Source: an uncultured Alphaproteobacteria bacterium (lineage in GTDB: Bacteria > Pseudomonadota > Alphaproteobacteria > RF32 > CAG-239). Taken from it: a DNA stretch of 64,000 bases. The notes below the pieces were generated by a model. It worked only from the letters and a program-made list of their open reading frames with translations, did no database searches and was not told the DNA's origin. Both the position numbers and the translations under genes were made by a program. Location: positions 1-64,000 of the forward strand of contig CAKQMH010000003.1 in assembly GCA_934254915.1 (NCBI GenBank), written 5' to 3'. Positions 17,925 through 26,192 of the stretch are shown here, one piece after another (the first letter of the stretch is position 1; every line of letters begins with the position of its first letter).

Positions 17925-19832
17925 ATGAGAGTTCCAACTTATTCAACTTATATGAATATGATAAGTCAGACAATGGATACTAAATCCAAGCTTGATTTAT
18001 ATACCTTTCAGGCTACCACCGGCTTGAAGTCGACTTCTTACGCCGGTTATGGGATGTCAGCGTACAGTATTGTTAATATGGAAGCAGCCTCTAAAGTTAC
18101 CTCAAGCTTTTTGGACAATAATAAAATTTTGACAACCGAACTCAAAACCATGAACACTTCTATGGAGAGCTTGAATAAATCAGTCAGTGATTTTAAGAGT
18201 ATGCTGTATTCATTCAGCGGTATGGATTTGGATACATTGACGCCTGATTATACCGGCGGAGAAATCAGCTTTACTGATAATAATGCTGATTATTTAGGCA
18301 AAACGCTGACCTTGAACGGAGTGCAATATACTTTTGCGGATAATGACACCGGCAATAATATTGACATTTCCGGCTTGACCAAAGGCAGCGATACTTATGC
18401 GCAAGATATTATGAACGCCTTGAAAGATAAGGTTGCCGCTTCCAATCCTGACTTCAAATTTGAAGGTGAAAAGTTTACTTTCCCGTTGTATACGGTTAAT
18501 GGTGCGTCATCGGTATTGAATGTCAGCGGAGTTAAGACCGGTGAGGCACATACTATGAGTTCCGAACAATACCAAAATCTGCAGGAGTTGCAGATGCAGG
18601 CTTTTGCCACCATGCAGATGTTGGCTGATGCGCTTAATGTTTCGGCTAACGGAAAATATTTGTTCGGTGGCGGGGCGGCAGATAAAGCTCCGGTTCAGTT
18701 CAATTTTTCCACGTTGGAAGAATTTCAGTCTTATTATGACGGAATTAATATCAAATATCCGTCCAACAGTGCGTCAAATCTATCTAATCGTTCGCTTAAT
18801 GCCGACAATATCGGCAATCTGACGATTGAAAAAGTTCAAAATAACGAAGGTGTTCTGACCGCAGAAAAAGCCGGCGGTTTCTTGAGTAAAGTTTTAACCG
18901 CTAATTCCGAAACCACTGGAACATTGAGCTTTGATAGTGACAAAAATACTATTCAGGCCACGCAGTATGGGGCTTTTGCTTCGCTCAAAGCCGGTGATAC
19001 TTTAGTTATCGGCGATGCCGGAGCAAACCACAATGGTTCATATATTGTCAAATCGGTATCTGAGGACGGCAAAACCATAACTTTTGAAGCATCAACTCCG
19101 ATTCGTGCCGATGATCAAATCGTCGATGGTGGCGGAGCGGTTTTCAGCACCTCATTTCCGGTCGGCGCTGTTGTTGAAATGGACGGCTTTGATAAAAATA
19201 TTGCTCCGCGTATCCAAATTACCGGTGTCAGCGAAGACGGCAGCAAATTGTACTTTACGGCTGACCCCGATCGTATTCCTGATACTACCATCGCCGCATC
19301 TTCTAAATGGAGTTTAAGTTCGGAATCCTATTATCAGGGTGGTGAATTTGCCAATACTAAGCGGGTTACTGAAAACCAGTCGATTACCATGGACATAACC
19401 GGCAACAACGGTGCTTTTGAAAAGCTGTTCCGCGCTTTGGGGCAGGTGGCACAAGGCAACATTGTTGATACCAGAAATCCTGCCGATGATATTGAAGGCT
19501 TGATTAACAGTGAAAATCCGTTGGATATTATTGATGAAGCTGTCAATCTTATTCAAAAAGCCATTTACAACTCCGGCAATGTCGACGGCGAGCTTAATTC
19601 TGATTTATATACCGTTACGGCGAAACTTAGCTCGAATATGGTGTTGTTAAATAATGCCAATGAAACCCTGACTCTGACATATAATAATTTGGAAACCAGT
19701 GTCAGTGAGCTTAAAAACGTAAATCAGGAGGAAGCCACCATGAAGGCTCTGATGGCTTTGAATAATCTGAATGCTTCGTATTCAATGATGCAAAGTATCT
19801 TAAATACCTCATTGTTGAATTACCTGAAATAA
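17925..19832 (+). CDS. flgL: Flagellar hook-associated protein FlgL-like (HAP3)
   Basis: The N-terminus (MRVPTYSTYMNMISQTMDTK, QATTGLKSTSYAGYG) and the C-terminus (ALMALNNLNASYSMMQSILN) show the flagellin/HAP3 helical D0-D1 pattern. Position directly after flgK makes it FlgL. At 635 residues it is about twice the enterobacterial length; the extra sequence is a beta-rich central region (about residues 110-480) with no recognisable enzyme motif. FlgL bridges FlgK to the flagellin filament. GAGGAGG precedes the start. It is the last gene of the operon. Confidence 0.88.
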   Translation: MRVPTYSTYMNMISQTMDTKSKLDLYTFQATTGLKSTSYAGYGMSAYSIVNMEAASKVTSSFLDNNKILTTELKTMNTSMESLNKSVSDFKSMLYSFSGMDLDTLTPDYTGGEISFTDNNADYLGKTLTLNGVQYTFADNDTGNNIDISGLTKGSDTYAQDIMNALKDKVAASNPDFKFEGEKFTFPLYTVNGASSVLNVSGVKTGEAHTMSSEQYQNLQELQMQAFATMQMLADALNVSANGKYLFGGGAADKAPVQFNFSTLEEFQSYYDGINIKYPSNSASNLSNRSLNADNIGNLTIEKVQNNEGVLTAEKAGGFLSKVLTANSETTGTLSFDSDKNTIQATQYGAFASLKAGDTLVIGDAGANHNGSYIVKSVSEDGKTITFEASTPIRADDQIVDGGGAVFSTSFPVGAVVEMDGFDKNIAPRIQITGVSEDGSKLYFTADPDRIPDTTIAASSKWSLSSESYYQGGEFANTKRVTENQSITMDITGNNGAFEKLFRALGQVAQGNIVDTRNPADDIEGLINSENPLDIIDEAVNLIQKAIYNSGNVDGELNSDLYTVTAKLSSNMVLLNNANETLTLTYNNLETSVSELKNVNQEEATMKALMALNNLNASYSMMQSILNTSLLNYLK

Positions 19833-19847
19833 TTTACTAAAAATAAA

Positions 19848-19906
19848 GTCAGCCTCGCGGTCGAGCCGAATTTTCCTTAGAAAAAGACGCTTGCCCGCAG
19901 GCTGAC
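19848..19906. terminator. Inverted repeat between convergent flgL and porin genes
   Basis: GTCAGCCT (19848-19855) is perfectly repeated in inverse as AGGCTGAC (19899-19906), with partial extension GCGG/CCGC. The right arm lies inside the last codons of the porin gene. There is no strong T-run, so this may be a bidirectional mRNA end hairpin rather than a classical terminator. Confidence 0.4.
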
Positions 19907-21112
19907 CACGGTTGCGTGATCGGATTTGGCATTGGTTGCCGGATTAAAGTAAAACTGGATATCCGGTGTCAACGTCATCCATTTTGACACACCCCAAGCC
20001 CAATATCCTTCCAAAACCGTTTCGGCGCTGTGGCTCAGATTTTGTCCGACGGAAGTTTCATTAATTTTGTTATAAGCCGCGGCAAATCCGATTTGGTCAA
20101 GTGGGTTGCGATCAAGCGGGTTATTATAAACCATTCCTAAGACATAAGATTGATCAACTTCGGTCTGACTGCCGCTGACACCGTTGATACGGGCAAACAG
20201 CGCCAGTTTTTTGCCCAAAGCCTGATTGGCATTGAGTGACCAGCCGTTAGTGGTTTGCGGTTGTTTGAACGTCGCCGGCATATTATAAACCATAACCGAG
20301 TATTGTCCGCTGCCCAACCCCTTAATCACCGGAGTATAAGATACGGAAGCAAAAGTGGCGTAGTGGTTATCTTTCAGGTGAGAAAAGACCATGCCGTCGC
20401 CTTCGGTATTGGTGGCGTCTTGTCCGCCGACGGCTAATGTCCATTGCTCATTCGGCGTGATTTGAATATATCCGCCTAATGATGATGTCGGGTAGGTCGA
20501 GCTTGCATTTTGCGATAACGCGTAGTTTATGAAGTTGACTTGTTGGTTTGAATCGTAAATTGTGCCGTCAAAGTTGGAAAACGGAAATTGTCCTAAGGCC
20601 ACGGTCAGCCAATTCCATTCATTCGGCAATTGGTAGCTGAAATACAATTCGCTTAAAGAATTGGCCAAATCTTCATTATCGTTAATCTCAGTTGCTACTC
20701 CGATTCGGTCGCCGATTTTTTGGCCGTTGCTGCCGGAATAGCGAACCATATTGTATGAGGCGTTTAATATTCCGGTTCCGTATTGATTATTAAAGGCTTC
20801 CCAGGTTACCGACGGCGCAACAATCGTTTGAAAAGCGGTCTTTTTGCCGCTTGGCGCACCATATTGCGGCATATAGCTGACATCAAGCGCATAATCAAGT
20901 CCGTAACGAGACTGCAGCATATTCTTAAAGTCGGTGTACTCTTGCCCCAGATTGCTGAAAATACGATTACGGGTTAGGCGGTTAGCGGCCACACGCTGCT
21001 GCGCTCCTCGTATCGGTTTCGGCGGCACAACTTCTTGCGCCGCGGCATTAAAGGTTGGAACGGAGGCAATTGCCAATGTGAAAATTCCCAAACTAAGCTT
21101 TTTAAACATCAT
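19877..21112 (-). CDS. OprB-family outer-membrane porin (carbohydrate-selective porin-like)
   Basis: The 411-residue product starts after AAGGAG with a signal peptide (MMFKKLSLGIFTLAIASVPT... ending NAAAQ). It then shows alternating beta-strand pattern to a C-terminal aromatic residue (SLRASVFF), as outer-membrane barrels have. The features LSELYFSYQLPNEWNWLTVA, LGGYIQITPNEQWTLAVGG and ETVLEGYWAWGVSKWMTLTP match OprB-type porins. Such porins admit sugars and other small solutes. The gene is monocistronic and convergent with flgL. Substrate specificity is unknown. Confidence 0.82.
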   Translation of the reverse strand: MMFKKLSLGIFTLAIASVPTFNAAAQEVVPPKPIRGAQQRVAANRLTRNRIFSNLGQEYTDFKNMLQSRYGLDYALDVSYMPQYGAPSGKKTAFQTIVAPSVTWEAFNNQYGTGILNASYNMVRYSGSNGQKIGDRIGVATEINDNEDLANSLSELYFSYQLPNEWNWLTVALGQFPFSNFDGTIYDSNQQVNFINYALSQNASSTYPTSSLGGYIQITPNEQWTLAVGGQDATNTEGDGMVFSHLKDNHYATFASVSYTPVIKGLGSGQYSVMVYNMPATFKQPQTTNGWSLNANQALGKKLALFARINGVSGSQTEVDQSYVLGMVYNNPLDRNPLDQIGFAAAYNKINETSVGQNLSHSAETVLEGYWAWGVSKWMTLTPDIQFYFNPATNAKSDHATVVSLRASVFF

Positions 21113-21211
21113 TTTACTCCTTAAAAATAATTTGTGCTTGATATATTAGCTTAGCGGTAAATTTAAAGATTGCTGATAATAATAAAAAATAGACAAAGTT
21201 GGTTTTTGATA

Positions 21212-21240
21212 TTGACTTTTGTCTATTTTGGGGCTATTTT
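21212..21240 (+). promoter_or_regulatory. Sigma-70 type promoter of the 21.3-22.1 kb gene pair
   Basis: TTGACT at 21212-21217 and TATTTT at 21235-21240 are 17 bp apart, about 40 bp upstream of the first plausible ATG at 21286. Confidence 0.5.
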
Positions 21241-21285
21241 AAGATACATAAAAATATAATTACTAACTTATTAAAATTTTTTCGT

Positions 21286-21681
21286 ATGAAAAGAACAAGA
21301 AAAAACCTTCTGATGTCTTGCGAAATACAGACACCCGAAGTTATCAGAAATCTGATACAGAAGTCTTTTCCGTGGTTAACAGATTTATACGAGCTTGGTT
21401 TGCCGTTGCTGTCATATGACAACATCAACCCCAAAGAGCGTTATAAACTCGTGTGGGTTATGGCTATCCAACCGAGATGTTCTCAAGACCCGCGTGATGT
21501 TGAATTCTTCTGCTACTATCCGATGAAGAAGAGCTCTGCTCAATATAAATACTGTCCGGCAACTCCGTTGCGTGAATCCGGTGAGGTATTTAAAAGCAAA
21601 CGAGGACGTATGAAAACTATCAGCTATGGAGGTTTTGTATGTCTGGAGATAACCAACATCTACAACGTAGTCGAAAACTAA
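21286..21681 (+). CDS. Hypothetical protein
   Basis: I do not recognise this protein. From the ATG at 21286 it is 131 residues; an alternative ATG is at 21313 (MSCEIQTP). The longer open frame back to 21199 would overlap the predicted promoter. The sequence is globular and soluble-looking, with several Cys and aromatic residues (KLVWVMAIQPRCSQDPRDVE, FFCYYPMKK) and no signal peptide or membrane segment. No Shine-Dalgarno sequence is visible before either ATG, unlike most genes in this window. A second small unknown gene follows after 18 nt and probably shares the transcript. Confidence 0.6.
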   Translation: MKRTRKNLLMSCEIQTPEVIRNLIQKSFPWLTDLYELGLPLLSYDNINPKERYKLVWVMAIQPRCSQDPRDVEFFCYYPMKKSSAQYKYCPATPLRESGEVFKSKRGRMKTISYGGFVCLEITNIYNVVEN

Positions 21682-21699
21682 AACATAAAACTTACTACT

Positions 21700-22059
21700 A
21701 TGGAAGAGAAACAAAACAAATGGACAGAAGATCCGTCATGGGCAACTAACGTGATGACCCAACAAATGGGAGAAAAAATGCGGGAATTTGCGCAAATCAG
21801 CAATGCGCATCTTGAAGTTCTTCCCGGAATGGATCAGCCGGTATGGGCAATGGAATTATATGTCGGCGAGCGTTCGGCATTAGCTATTCTTGAGCCTCCG
21901 CGTAAAGGTGAACCTAGATATTTCTATATCTACTATGGGCACCTGCCTCACAAACAAATCATCGATATCGGACAGAATTATCCTGCTCCGCTTGGTGGCT
22001 TGCACTGTGAAATCTTTTCTAACTCTATCGGCGAAGTCTGTGCCGAGTGGAGCAATTAA
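21700..22059 (+). CDS. Hypothetical protein
   Basis: This 119-residue soluble protein (MEEKQNKWTEDPSWATNVMT) has no recognised domain. It contains a beta-rich middle (PVWAMELYVGERSALAILEP, then RYFYIYYGHLPHK). It follows the previous unknown gene by 18 nt and is closed by a strong terminator 21 nt downstream, so the two form a bicistronic unit. It too lacks a visible Shine-Dalgarno sequence (the ATG follows TTACTACT). Confidence 0.6.
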   Translation: MEEKQNKWTEDPSWATNVMTQQMGEKMREFAQISNAHLEVLPGMDQPVWAMELYVGERSALAILEPPRKGEPRYFYIYYGHLPHKQIIDIGQNYPAPLGGLHCEIFSNSIGEVCAEWSN

Positions 22060-22080
22060 AAAAAATTATTACCAAAAACA

Positions 22081-22112
22081 AAGCCAATCCATTACGGGTT
22101 GGCTTTTTTTTG
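22081..22112 (+). terminator. Rho-independent terminator
   Basis: AAGCCAATCC (22081-22090) pairs with GGGTTGGCTT (22096-22105) around a five-base loop, with one G-U pair, followed by a run of T. It ends the bicistronic unknown pair. Confidence 0.88.
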
Positions 22113-22170
22113 TCTAGACAAGGCGGCTGTTTTCTGCTAAAATAATCTATAGAAACAAAATTATTTAGAT

Positions 22171-22578
22171 ATGAAAAAGCTTTTATTTATGCTTATTGCG
22201 CTTTGTACTCTGAGCTCATGCAGTATAACGCGCATCGGTAACGACATTGCGTTTACCTCCGATTATTATGAGGCCGAACGCCGCATCGCGTCACAAAACG
22301 TTAAAACCTATATTGACGATAACGGAATTAAGGAAGTCAAGTCAATGCACTTGAATTACACTTTTCAGTTATGCTTTTGGGGTTATACGCTTTCAAACTT
22401 TCGCGATAAAATAACTTTTTATGACGGTGATGCCGTAATCTCGGTTATCAATAAACGCGTTCATAAAAATTATGTTTTCCCGCTTGGCGGCAACAGTGTT
22501 CGCATTAGTGTCACTCCCAACGGGGCTTATGTAAAAATTCTACGCGGATACAGCATTATTAAGCAAGTGCGGATGTAA
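22171..22578 (+). CDS. Small predicted lipoprotein of unknown function
   Basis: The 135-residue product starts with a lipoprotein signal (MKKLLFMLIALCTLSSCSIT), with LSSC as lipobox and the lipidated Cys at about residue 17. The mature part is beta-rich with no recognised domain. The gene is monocistronic, bounded by terminators on both sides. A perfect 12-bp palindrome (TTGTCTAGACAA, 22110-22121) sits about 50 bp upstream and might be a regulatory site. No clear Shine-Dalgarno sequence is visible. Localisation to inner or outer membrane is not decidable. Confidence 0.7.
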   Translation: MKKLLFMLIALCTLSSCSITRIGNDIAFTSDYYEAERRIASQNVKTYIDDNGIKEVKSMHLNYTFQLCFWGYTLSNFRDKITFYDGDAVISVINKRVHKNYVFPLGGNSVRISVTPNGAYVKILRGYSIIKQVRM

Positions 22579-22583
22579 CACCC

Positions 22584-22620
22584 AAAAAGAGGAATGATGC
22601 AAATCTTCCTCTTTTTTTTT
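22584..22620 (+). terminator. Rho-independent terminator after the lipoprotein gene
   Basis: AAAAAGAGGAA (22584-22594) pairs with TTCCTCTTTTT beginning at 22606, followed by a long T-run. It lies six nt after the lipoprotein stop. Confidence 0.85.
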
Positions 22621-22680
22621 GCTTTGTAAAATTTATTTCTATATACTATCGACAGCTTAATGTTAAAAAAGGTAAATTCT

Positions 22681-24324
22681 ATGCGCTGTGAAGAAGTCGA
22701 TATTAATCTGGCCGAAAATTTGCGTCTGATTAGTGAAATCAAATTGGACAACAAGGTTTATCCTAAAGGTTATGCCCTGACCAAGGAAGATATCATTATC
22801 TTCAAAATGCATAATATCCGCCGGATTTTGGGCGCATTTATGGATGAAAACGATATCGACTATCGCACTGCGCTGGGTATTATTGCCGCCAAACTGTGCG
22901 GCCCGAATACCGCTTATGCGATTGATAATGACGGGATTTGCCGCATTATTGCCACCTTAGACGGTGTGTTGTTGAACAATGAAGATCGGGTTGCGAAGTT
23001 TAACCGCTTTAATGACAATGTAATTTTCAATACTATAGAACCTTATGCCGATGTGCATGAAGGCGAAATTATTGCCAGTGTCGAGATTACACTGCCGGCA
23101 CTAAGTGAAGCGGCAATTGATGATATCTTGTTTAAGCTTTCCGGCAATACGGAAATGTTAATGGTTACGGCTCTCAGTCCGCTGAAAGCATCGCTGGTTT
23201 ATGCCAAAATTCAGGATAATGCAGCGGAAAACAAACATTTTACCGCGGTGGTAAAAAAGTTGGTTAAAGAGTTTTCGGCTTTGCAAATTGAATTTTCCGA
23301 TGAATACAGCACGATGTATGAGGTCGAGGCGGTTGCCGATTCTTTGCAGGATGCGCTCAAAACCGGTAATGATGTGATTTTTGTTTTATCGGCAGCGCGC
23401 AATTCTGGCCGACAAGATGTTTTGCCGCGGGCCTTAAACAAAATCGTTGACGAGGTTGTTAACTATCATTTGCCGCAGATTGGCGCAAGTGACTTACTTA
23501 TTGCCGAAAAAAAACAGCAAAAAATTGTTGTCTTGCCGTTTGACTATGATAAATCCGATCCGTTGATAATCAATCGATATATTAAACAAGCCTTGTTTTC
23601 TGGGCATCTGACGCCGTTTGATTTCGAGCGCCACCAACCGGCATCATTGCCTTCGGGAACACCATTAGACGCGGCTTATCGTTCTGCGTTGGTTATCGGA
23701 CATAATCAGCACGCTGATACCAAAAAAGCCAATATCGGCGCGGTTATTTTGGCCGCCGGCATCGGCAGTCGCACCGGACGCAACAAGCTTATGGTTGAGG
23801 TTGAAGATGATATGCCGTTGTTTATGAAAGCGGTAAATGCTGCCCTTGGTTCCGATGCCAGTCCGGTTTTTATTGTGACCGGTTATCATGATGAGGAAAT
23901 GCGCGATTATCTGGAAAACATTGACATTAATATTCTCTATAATCCGGCTTATCGCTCGGGAATTAAGACCTCAATCGCCTTGGGGCTTAAGTCGGTTCCG
24001 GCTTTTTGCGAGGGTGCGGTCTTGCTGCCGGCCGATATGCCTAATATCACGGCTCAGGATATTAACAAGCTCATAGCTGCATTTAAGCGCGGCGAGGAAA
24101 AGCAAATTTGTATGTTTACCCACCACGGCGAAAAAGCCAACCCGATTATTTGGAGTCAGGCTTTGTATGCGCAGGCTGACATTGTGCCGGAAAATGCTAA
24201 TCTAAGACCGGTGTTTGTTGAACATTCAGATTATACCAAGTATGTTGAAATCAAAGACGACAGCAAATTTATGGATGTTAACTTCCCGAGCGATGTTGAA
24301 AAAGTTTCCAAGAAAAATAAGTGA
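22681..24324 (+). CDS. Molybdopterin-binding / MobA-like nucleotidyltransferase fusion (molybdenum cofactor cytidylyltransferase type)
   Basis: The ATG at 22681 follows AAAGG; an in-frame ATG 21 nt earlier lacks a site. Of 547 residues, the first part (about 1-330) resembles the MoeA/MoaB-like molybdopterin-binding region of alphaproteobacterial fusions (LAENLRLISEIKLDNKVYPK, YALTKEDIII). The C-terminal part (from about 350) is a MobA/MocA-type NTP transferase: GAVILAAGIGSRTGRNKLM, the substrate loop NPAYRSGIKTSIALGL, and AVLLPADMPNIT with the metal-binding Asp. Fusions of this kind act in molybdenum cofactor nucleotide attachment for xanthine-dehydrogenase-type enzymes. The last 116 bp are duplicated at 31100-31215, so a genomic island is inserted against its 3' end without breaking the gene. 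Confidence 0.82.
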   Translation: MRCEEVDINLAENLRLISEIKLDNKVYPKGYALTKEDIIIFKMHNIRRILGAFMDENDIDYRTALGIIAAKLCGPNTAYAIDNDGICRIIATLDGVLLNNEDRVAKFNRFNDNVIFNTIEPYADVHEGEIIASVEITLPALSEAAIDDILFKLSGNTEMLMVTALSPLKASLVYAKIQDNAAENKHFTAVVKKLVKEFSALQIEFSDEYSTMYEVEAVADSLQDALKTGNDVIFVLSAARNSGRQDVLPRALNKIVDEVVNYHLPQIGASDLLIAEKKQQKIVVLPFDYDKSDPLIINRYIKQALFSGHLTPFDFERHQPASLPSGTPLDAAYRSALVIGHNQHADTKKANIGAVILAAGIGSRTGRNKLMVEVEDDMPLFMKAVNAALGSDASPVFIVTGYHDEEMRDYLENIDINILYNPAYRSGIKTSIALGLKSVPAFCEGAVLLPADMPNITAQDINKLIAAFKRGEEKQICMFTHHGEKANPIIWSQALYAQADIVPENANLRPVFVEHSDYTKYVEIKDDSKFMDVNFPSDVEKVSKKNK

Positions 24325-24325
24325 G
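24210..24325. repeat. Direct repeat, functional copy (3' end of the molybdopterin-binding gene; left island boundary)
   Basis: 116 bp from GGTGTTTGTTG to AAGTGAG, including the stop codon, recur at 31100-31215 with a single difference (T at 24231 against C at 31121), which is synonymous (GAT/GAC, Asp). The repeat bounds the A+T-rich island and behaves like a left attachment site. Confidence 0.92.
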
Positions 24326-24411
24326 CTAAAGCTTAAAACACAATCCCCCGCTATCTGAGCAAATATTTCAGTTATATTTCAGATTAATCAGCTTAAATAT
24401 AAAACTTACTT

Positions 24412-25041
24412 TTATTTTATAACCGACCAAAATATAGCTTTATTACTTGATACAAAAGGTTTATTAAATTTTTCTTCAATATCTTTTTCTAAATGAATAG
24501 TTGCAAAGTTTGTACATAAAACACAGATAGAATCAATATGTTTATCTATTTGATTTTCTATTAATTCTAATAAATTGGTGCTACTAAAATTAATTAAATC
24601 TTCTTTGTTTTTAATATCTAGATGTATTTCTTTAGAAATAAATATACCTGAATTTTGCATTGTTTGCGTAACAACATTACCAATGTTCTTATTATATGGT
24701 GTTATAATTAGGGGATGGGATTTATTTATACACTTTAAATAAGATATTACTGCAGATAATGGAAATAATAAATTTTCGTTGTTTTTAGTAAAAATTTCAG
24801 CAGATGTACACAAAACTGCTGTTTTATATAATTTGATTCTTTCCAATTCTGTCAAGGTAATAGGTATACTATCAACAATCTCCTGTGTATACTTTTCTTC
24901 ATTTACACCATACGGCGTTTGAAATTTAAGTCGGGCAAAATGAAATGAAATATCTGATATTTCATCCTTGACTAATCTTGTGTACAATTCTCTTTCAGCT
25001 ACAATATTTGATGCAGGTATAAGAAAACCAATATGTTTCAT
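24412..25041 (-). CDS. Asp/Glu racemase superfamily protein, maleate isomerase/arylmalonate decarboxylase-like
   Basis: The 209-residue protein opens MKHIGFLIPASNIVAERELY, like maleate isomerases (GxxxPSSNxxxE), and has FARLKFQ in place of the usual HxxR region. Two cysteines fall in the expected catalytic contexts: LCTSAEIF (about residue 79) and VLCTNFATIHLE (about 174). It ends KPFVSSNKAIFW, a family hallmark. Family enzymes use one or two Cys to protonate or deprotonate beside a carboxylate, or to isomerise maleate. It is the last gene of the island operon; its ATG overlaps the upstream stop by ATGA. Its substrate here is unknown, possibly a small acid or side chain used by the pathway. 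Confidence 0.75.
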   Translation of the reverse strand: MKHIGFLIPASNIVAERELYTRLVKDEISDISFHFARLKFQTPYGVNEEKYTQEIVDSIPITLTELERIKLYKTAVLCTSAEIFTKNNENLLFPLSAVISYLKCINKSHPLIITPYNKNIGNVVTQTMQNSGIFISKEIHLDIKNKEDLINFSSTNLLELIENQIDKHIDSICVLCTNFATIHLEKDIEEKFNKPFVSSNKAIFWSVIK

Positions 25042-26192
25042 TTTTGCTTACCTTTTATTTTAGAAACAATATTTAATAGGTCCTGATTTAGGTGTTTTGT
25101 AATATGATCAACTCCTTGCAAATTATCTTCATCTTTATTGCACAGAACTGTTTTCATACCGTAATTTTTAGCAATCCTTAAATTTGTTGCTTGATCATCA
25201 AATATAACACAGTTTCTACCAGAATCGGCATGATTTTCAATAGCTATTTCATAACCTATAGGATCGGATTTTGGAACAAAATTTGTTCGATTAATTCCAA
25301 TAATATCAGAAAATACATCTCTAATACCCATGATATATAAAGCTTTTTCAACATATATTTCATTAGCATTCGTTAAAATCACTTTTTTCTCCGGTATTGC
25401 TTGTAGTTGTTCCTTGAGTTTTTGATCTTTTCTTAATTCACTTAAATCTAAATTATAAGAGTAATCAACAAATTCTTTAGGATCAATATTGTGAATTTGT
25501 TGTAAACCAACAACAGTAGATCCATATTCCAATCTATATTTTCTACTTAATTCTCTGGCTTCTTTATAGGATAAATTAAATTTATCTTTAATAAATGTTG
25601 ACATCCTATAAACCAACTGTTGGGGTAATGTTGTTGCTTCTGGGTGATAAATTGTTTCGTCAAAGTCAAAAATCAAACACTGTAAAGGAGGTTCTGTCAA
25701 TTGAAGTCTCATTAAAATATTTTGAGGAATGTCTCTATCATTTCTAATAATGTCAATGGGACATTCTTGTCTAGAGGATAAGATCTGTTTATATAAATTT
25801 CTAATACTGGTTATTTGGTTTATATCCATATTTTTATCATCAACATCACCTCTTTTTTGTATCCTATTATAAATAGTTTCAGGGGCAGCATCCAATAAAA
25901 CAACTCTACCGCCTCGTTTATGTAGCATTTGCAATAATTCTGAAAAATCTTGATCGGAAAGGCGAGAATATCCTCTTTTTAAAGGCCCATAAACCATTTC
26001 AGATATAAATGAACGATCTAAAACAATATTATCTCCGTAATCTTTTGATAATATTCTTTGATATTTCTCTTTTATTGATAGATGAGAATCGTAATTAAAA
26101 TGCAGCGATTTGTATCCTCGATGAATAAGTAAATTTGCTAAAGTTGTTTTGCCAACACCATCACATCCCTCTAATATAATAAAGTCACTCAT
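25038..26192 (-). CDS. Fusion of thymidylate-kinase-like P-loop kinase and HAD phosphatase
   Basis: The start is placed at 26192 (MSDFIILEGCDGVGKTT): AAGGA lies nine nt upstream and the ATG overlaps the preceding stop as ATGA. Residues 1-165 form a dTMP-kinase-like P-loop domain with Walker A GCDGVGKTT, an LDRSF motif and a short lid (IQKRGDVDDKN). Residues about 172-375 form a HAD hydrolase resembling pyrimidine 5'-nucleotidases: motif I DFDETIYHP, motif II ILTNA, motif III Lys in PKSDP, motif IV FDDQATN. All nucleophile and metal-binding residues look intact. A kinase and a phosphatase in one 384-residue chain suggests phosphate removal and addition on a nucleoside or nucleotide intermediate. 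T4 Pnkp is an analogous fusion but of a different kinase family. Confidence 0.82.
   Translation of the reverse strand: MSDFIILEGCDGVGKTTLANLLIHRGYKSLHFNYDSHLSIKEKYQRILSKDYGDNIVLDRSFISEMVYGPLKRGYSRLSDQDFSELLQMLHKRGGRVVLLDAAPETIYNRIQKRGDVDDKNMDINQITSIRNLYKQILSSRQECPIDIIRNDRDIPQNILMRLQLTEPPLQCLIFDFDETIYHPEATTLPQQLVYRMSTFIKDKFNLSYKEARELSRKYRLEYGSTVVGLQQIHNIDPKEFVDYSYNLDLSELRKDQKLKEQLQAIPEKKVILTNANEIYVEKALYIMGIRDVFSDIIGINRTNFVPKSDPIGYEIAIENHADSGRNCVIFDDQATNLRIAKNYGMKTVLCNKDEDNLQGVDHITKHLNQDLLNIVSKIKGKQK

Noticed and set aside
17925..19832. FlgL as a fusion with another gene because of its double length
   Set aside because: Both flagellin-like ends are present in one uninterrupted frame; the extra length is the variable central region, which differs widely among HAP3 proteins.
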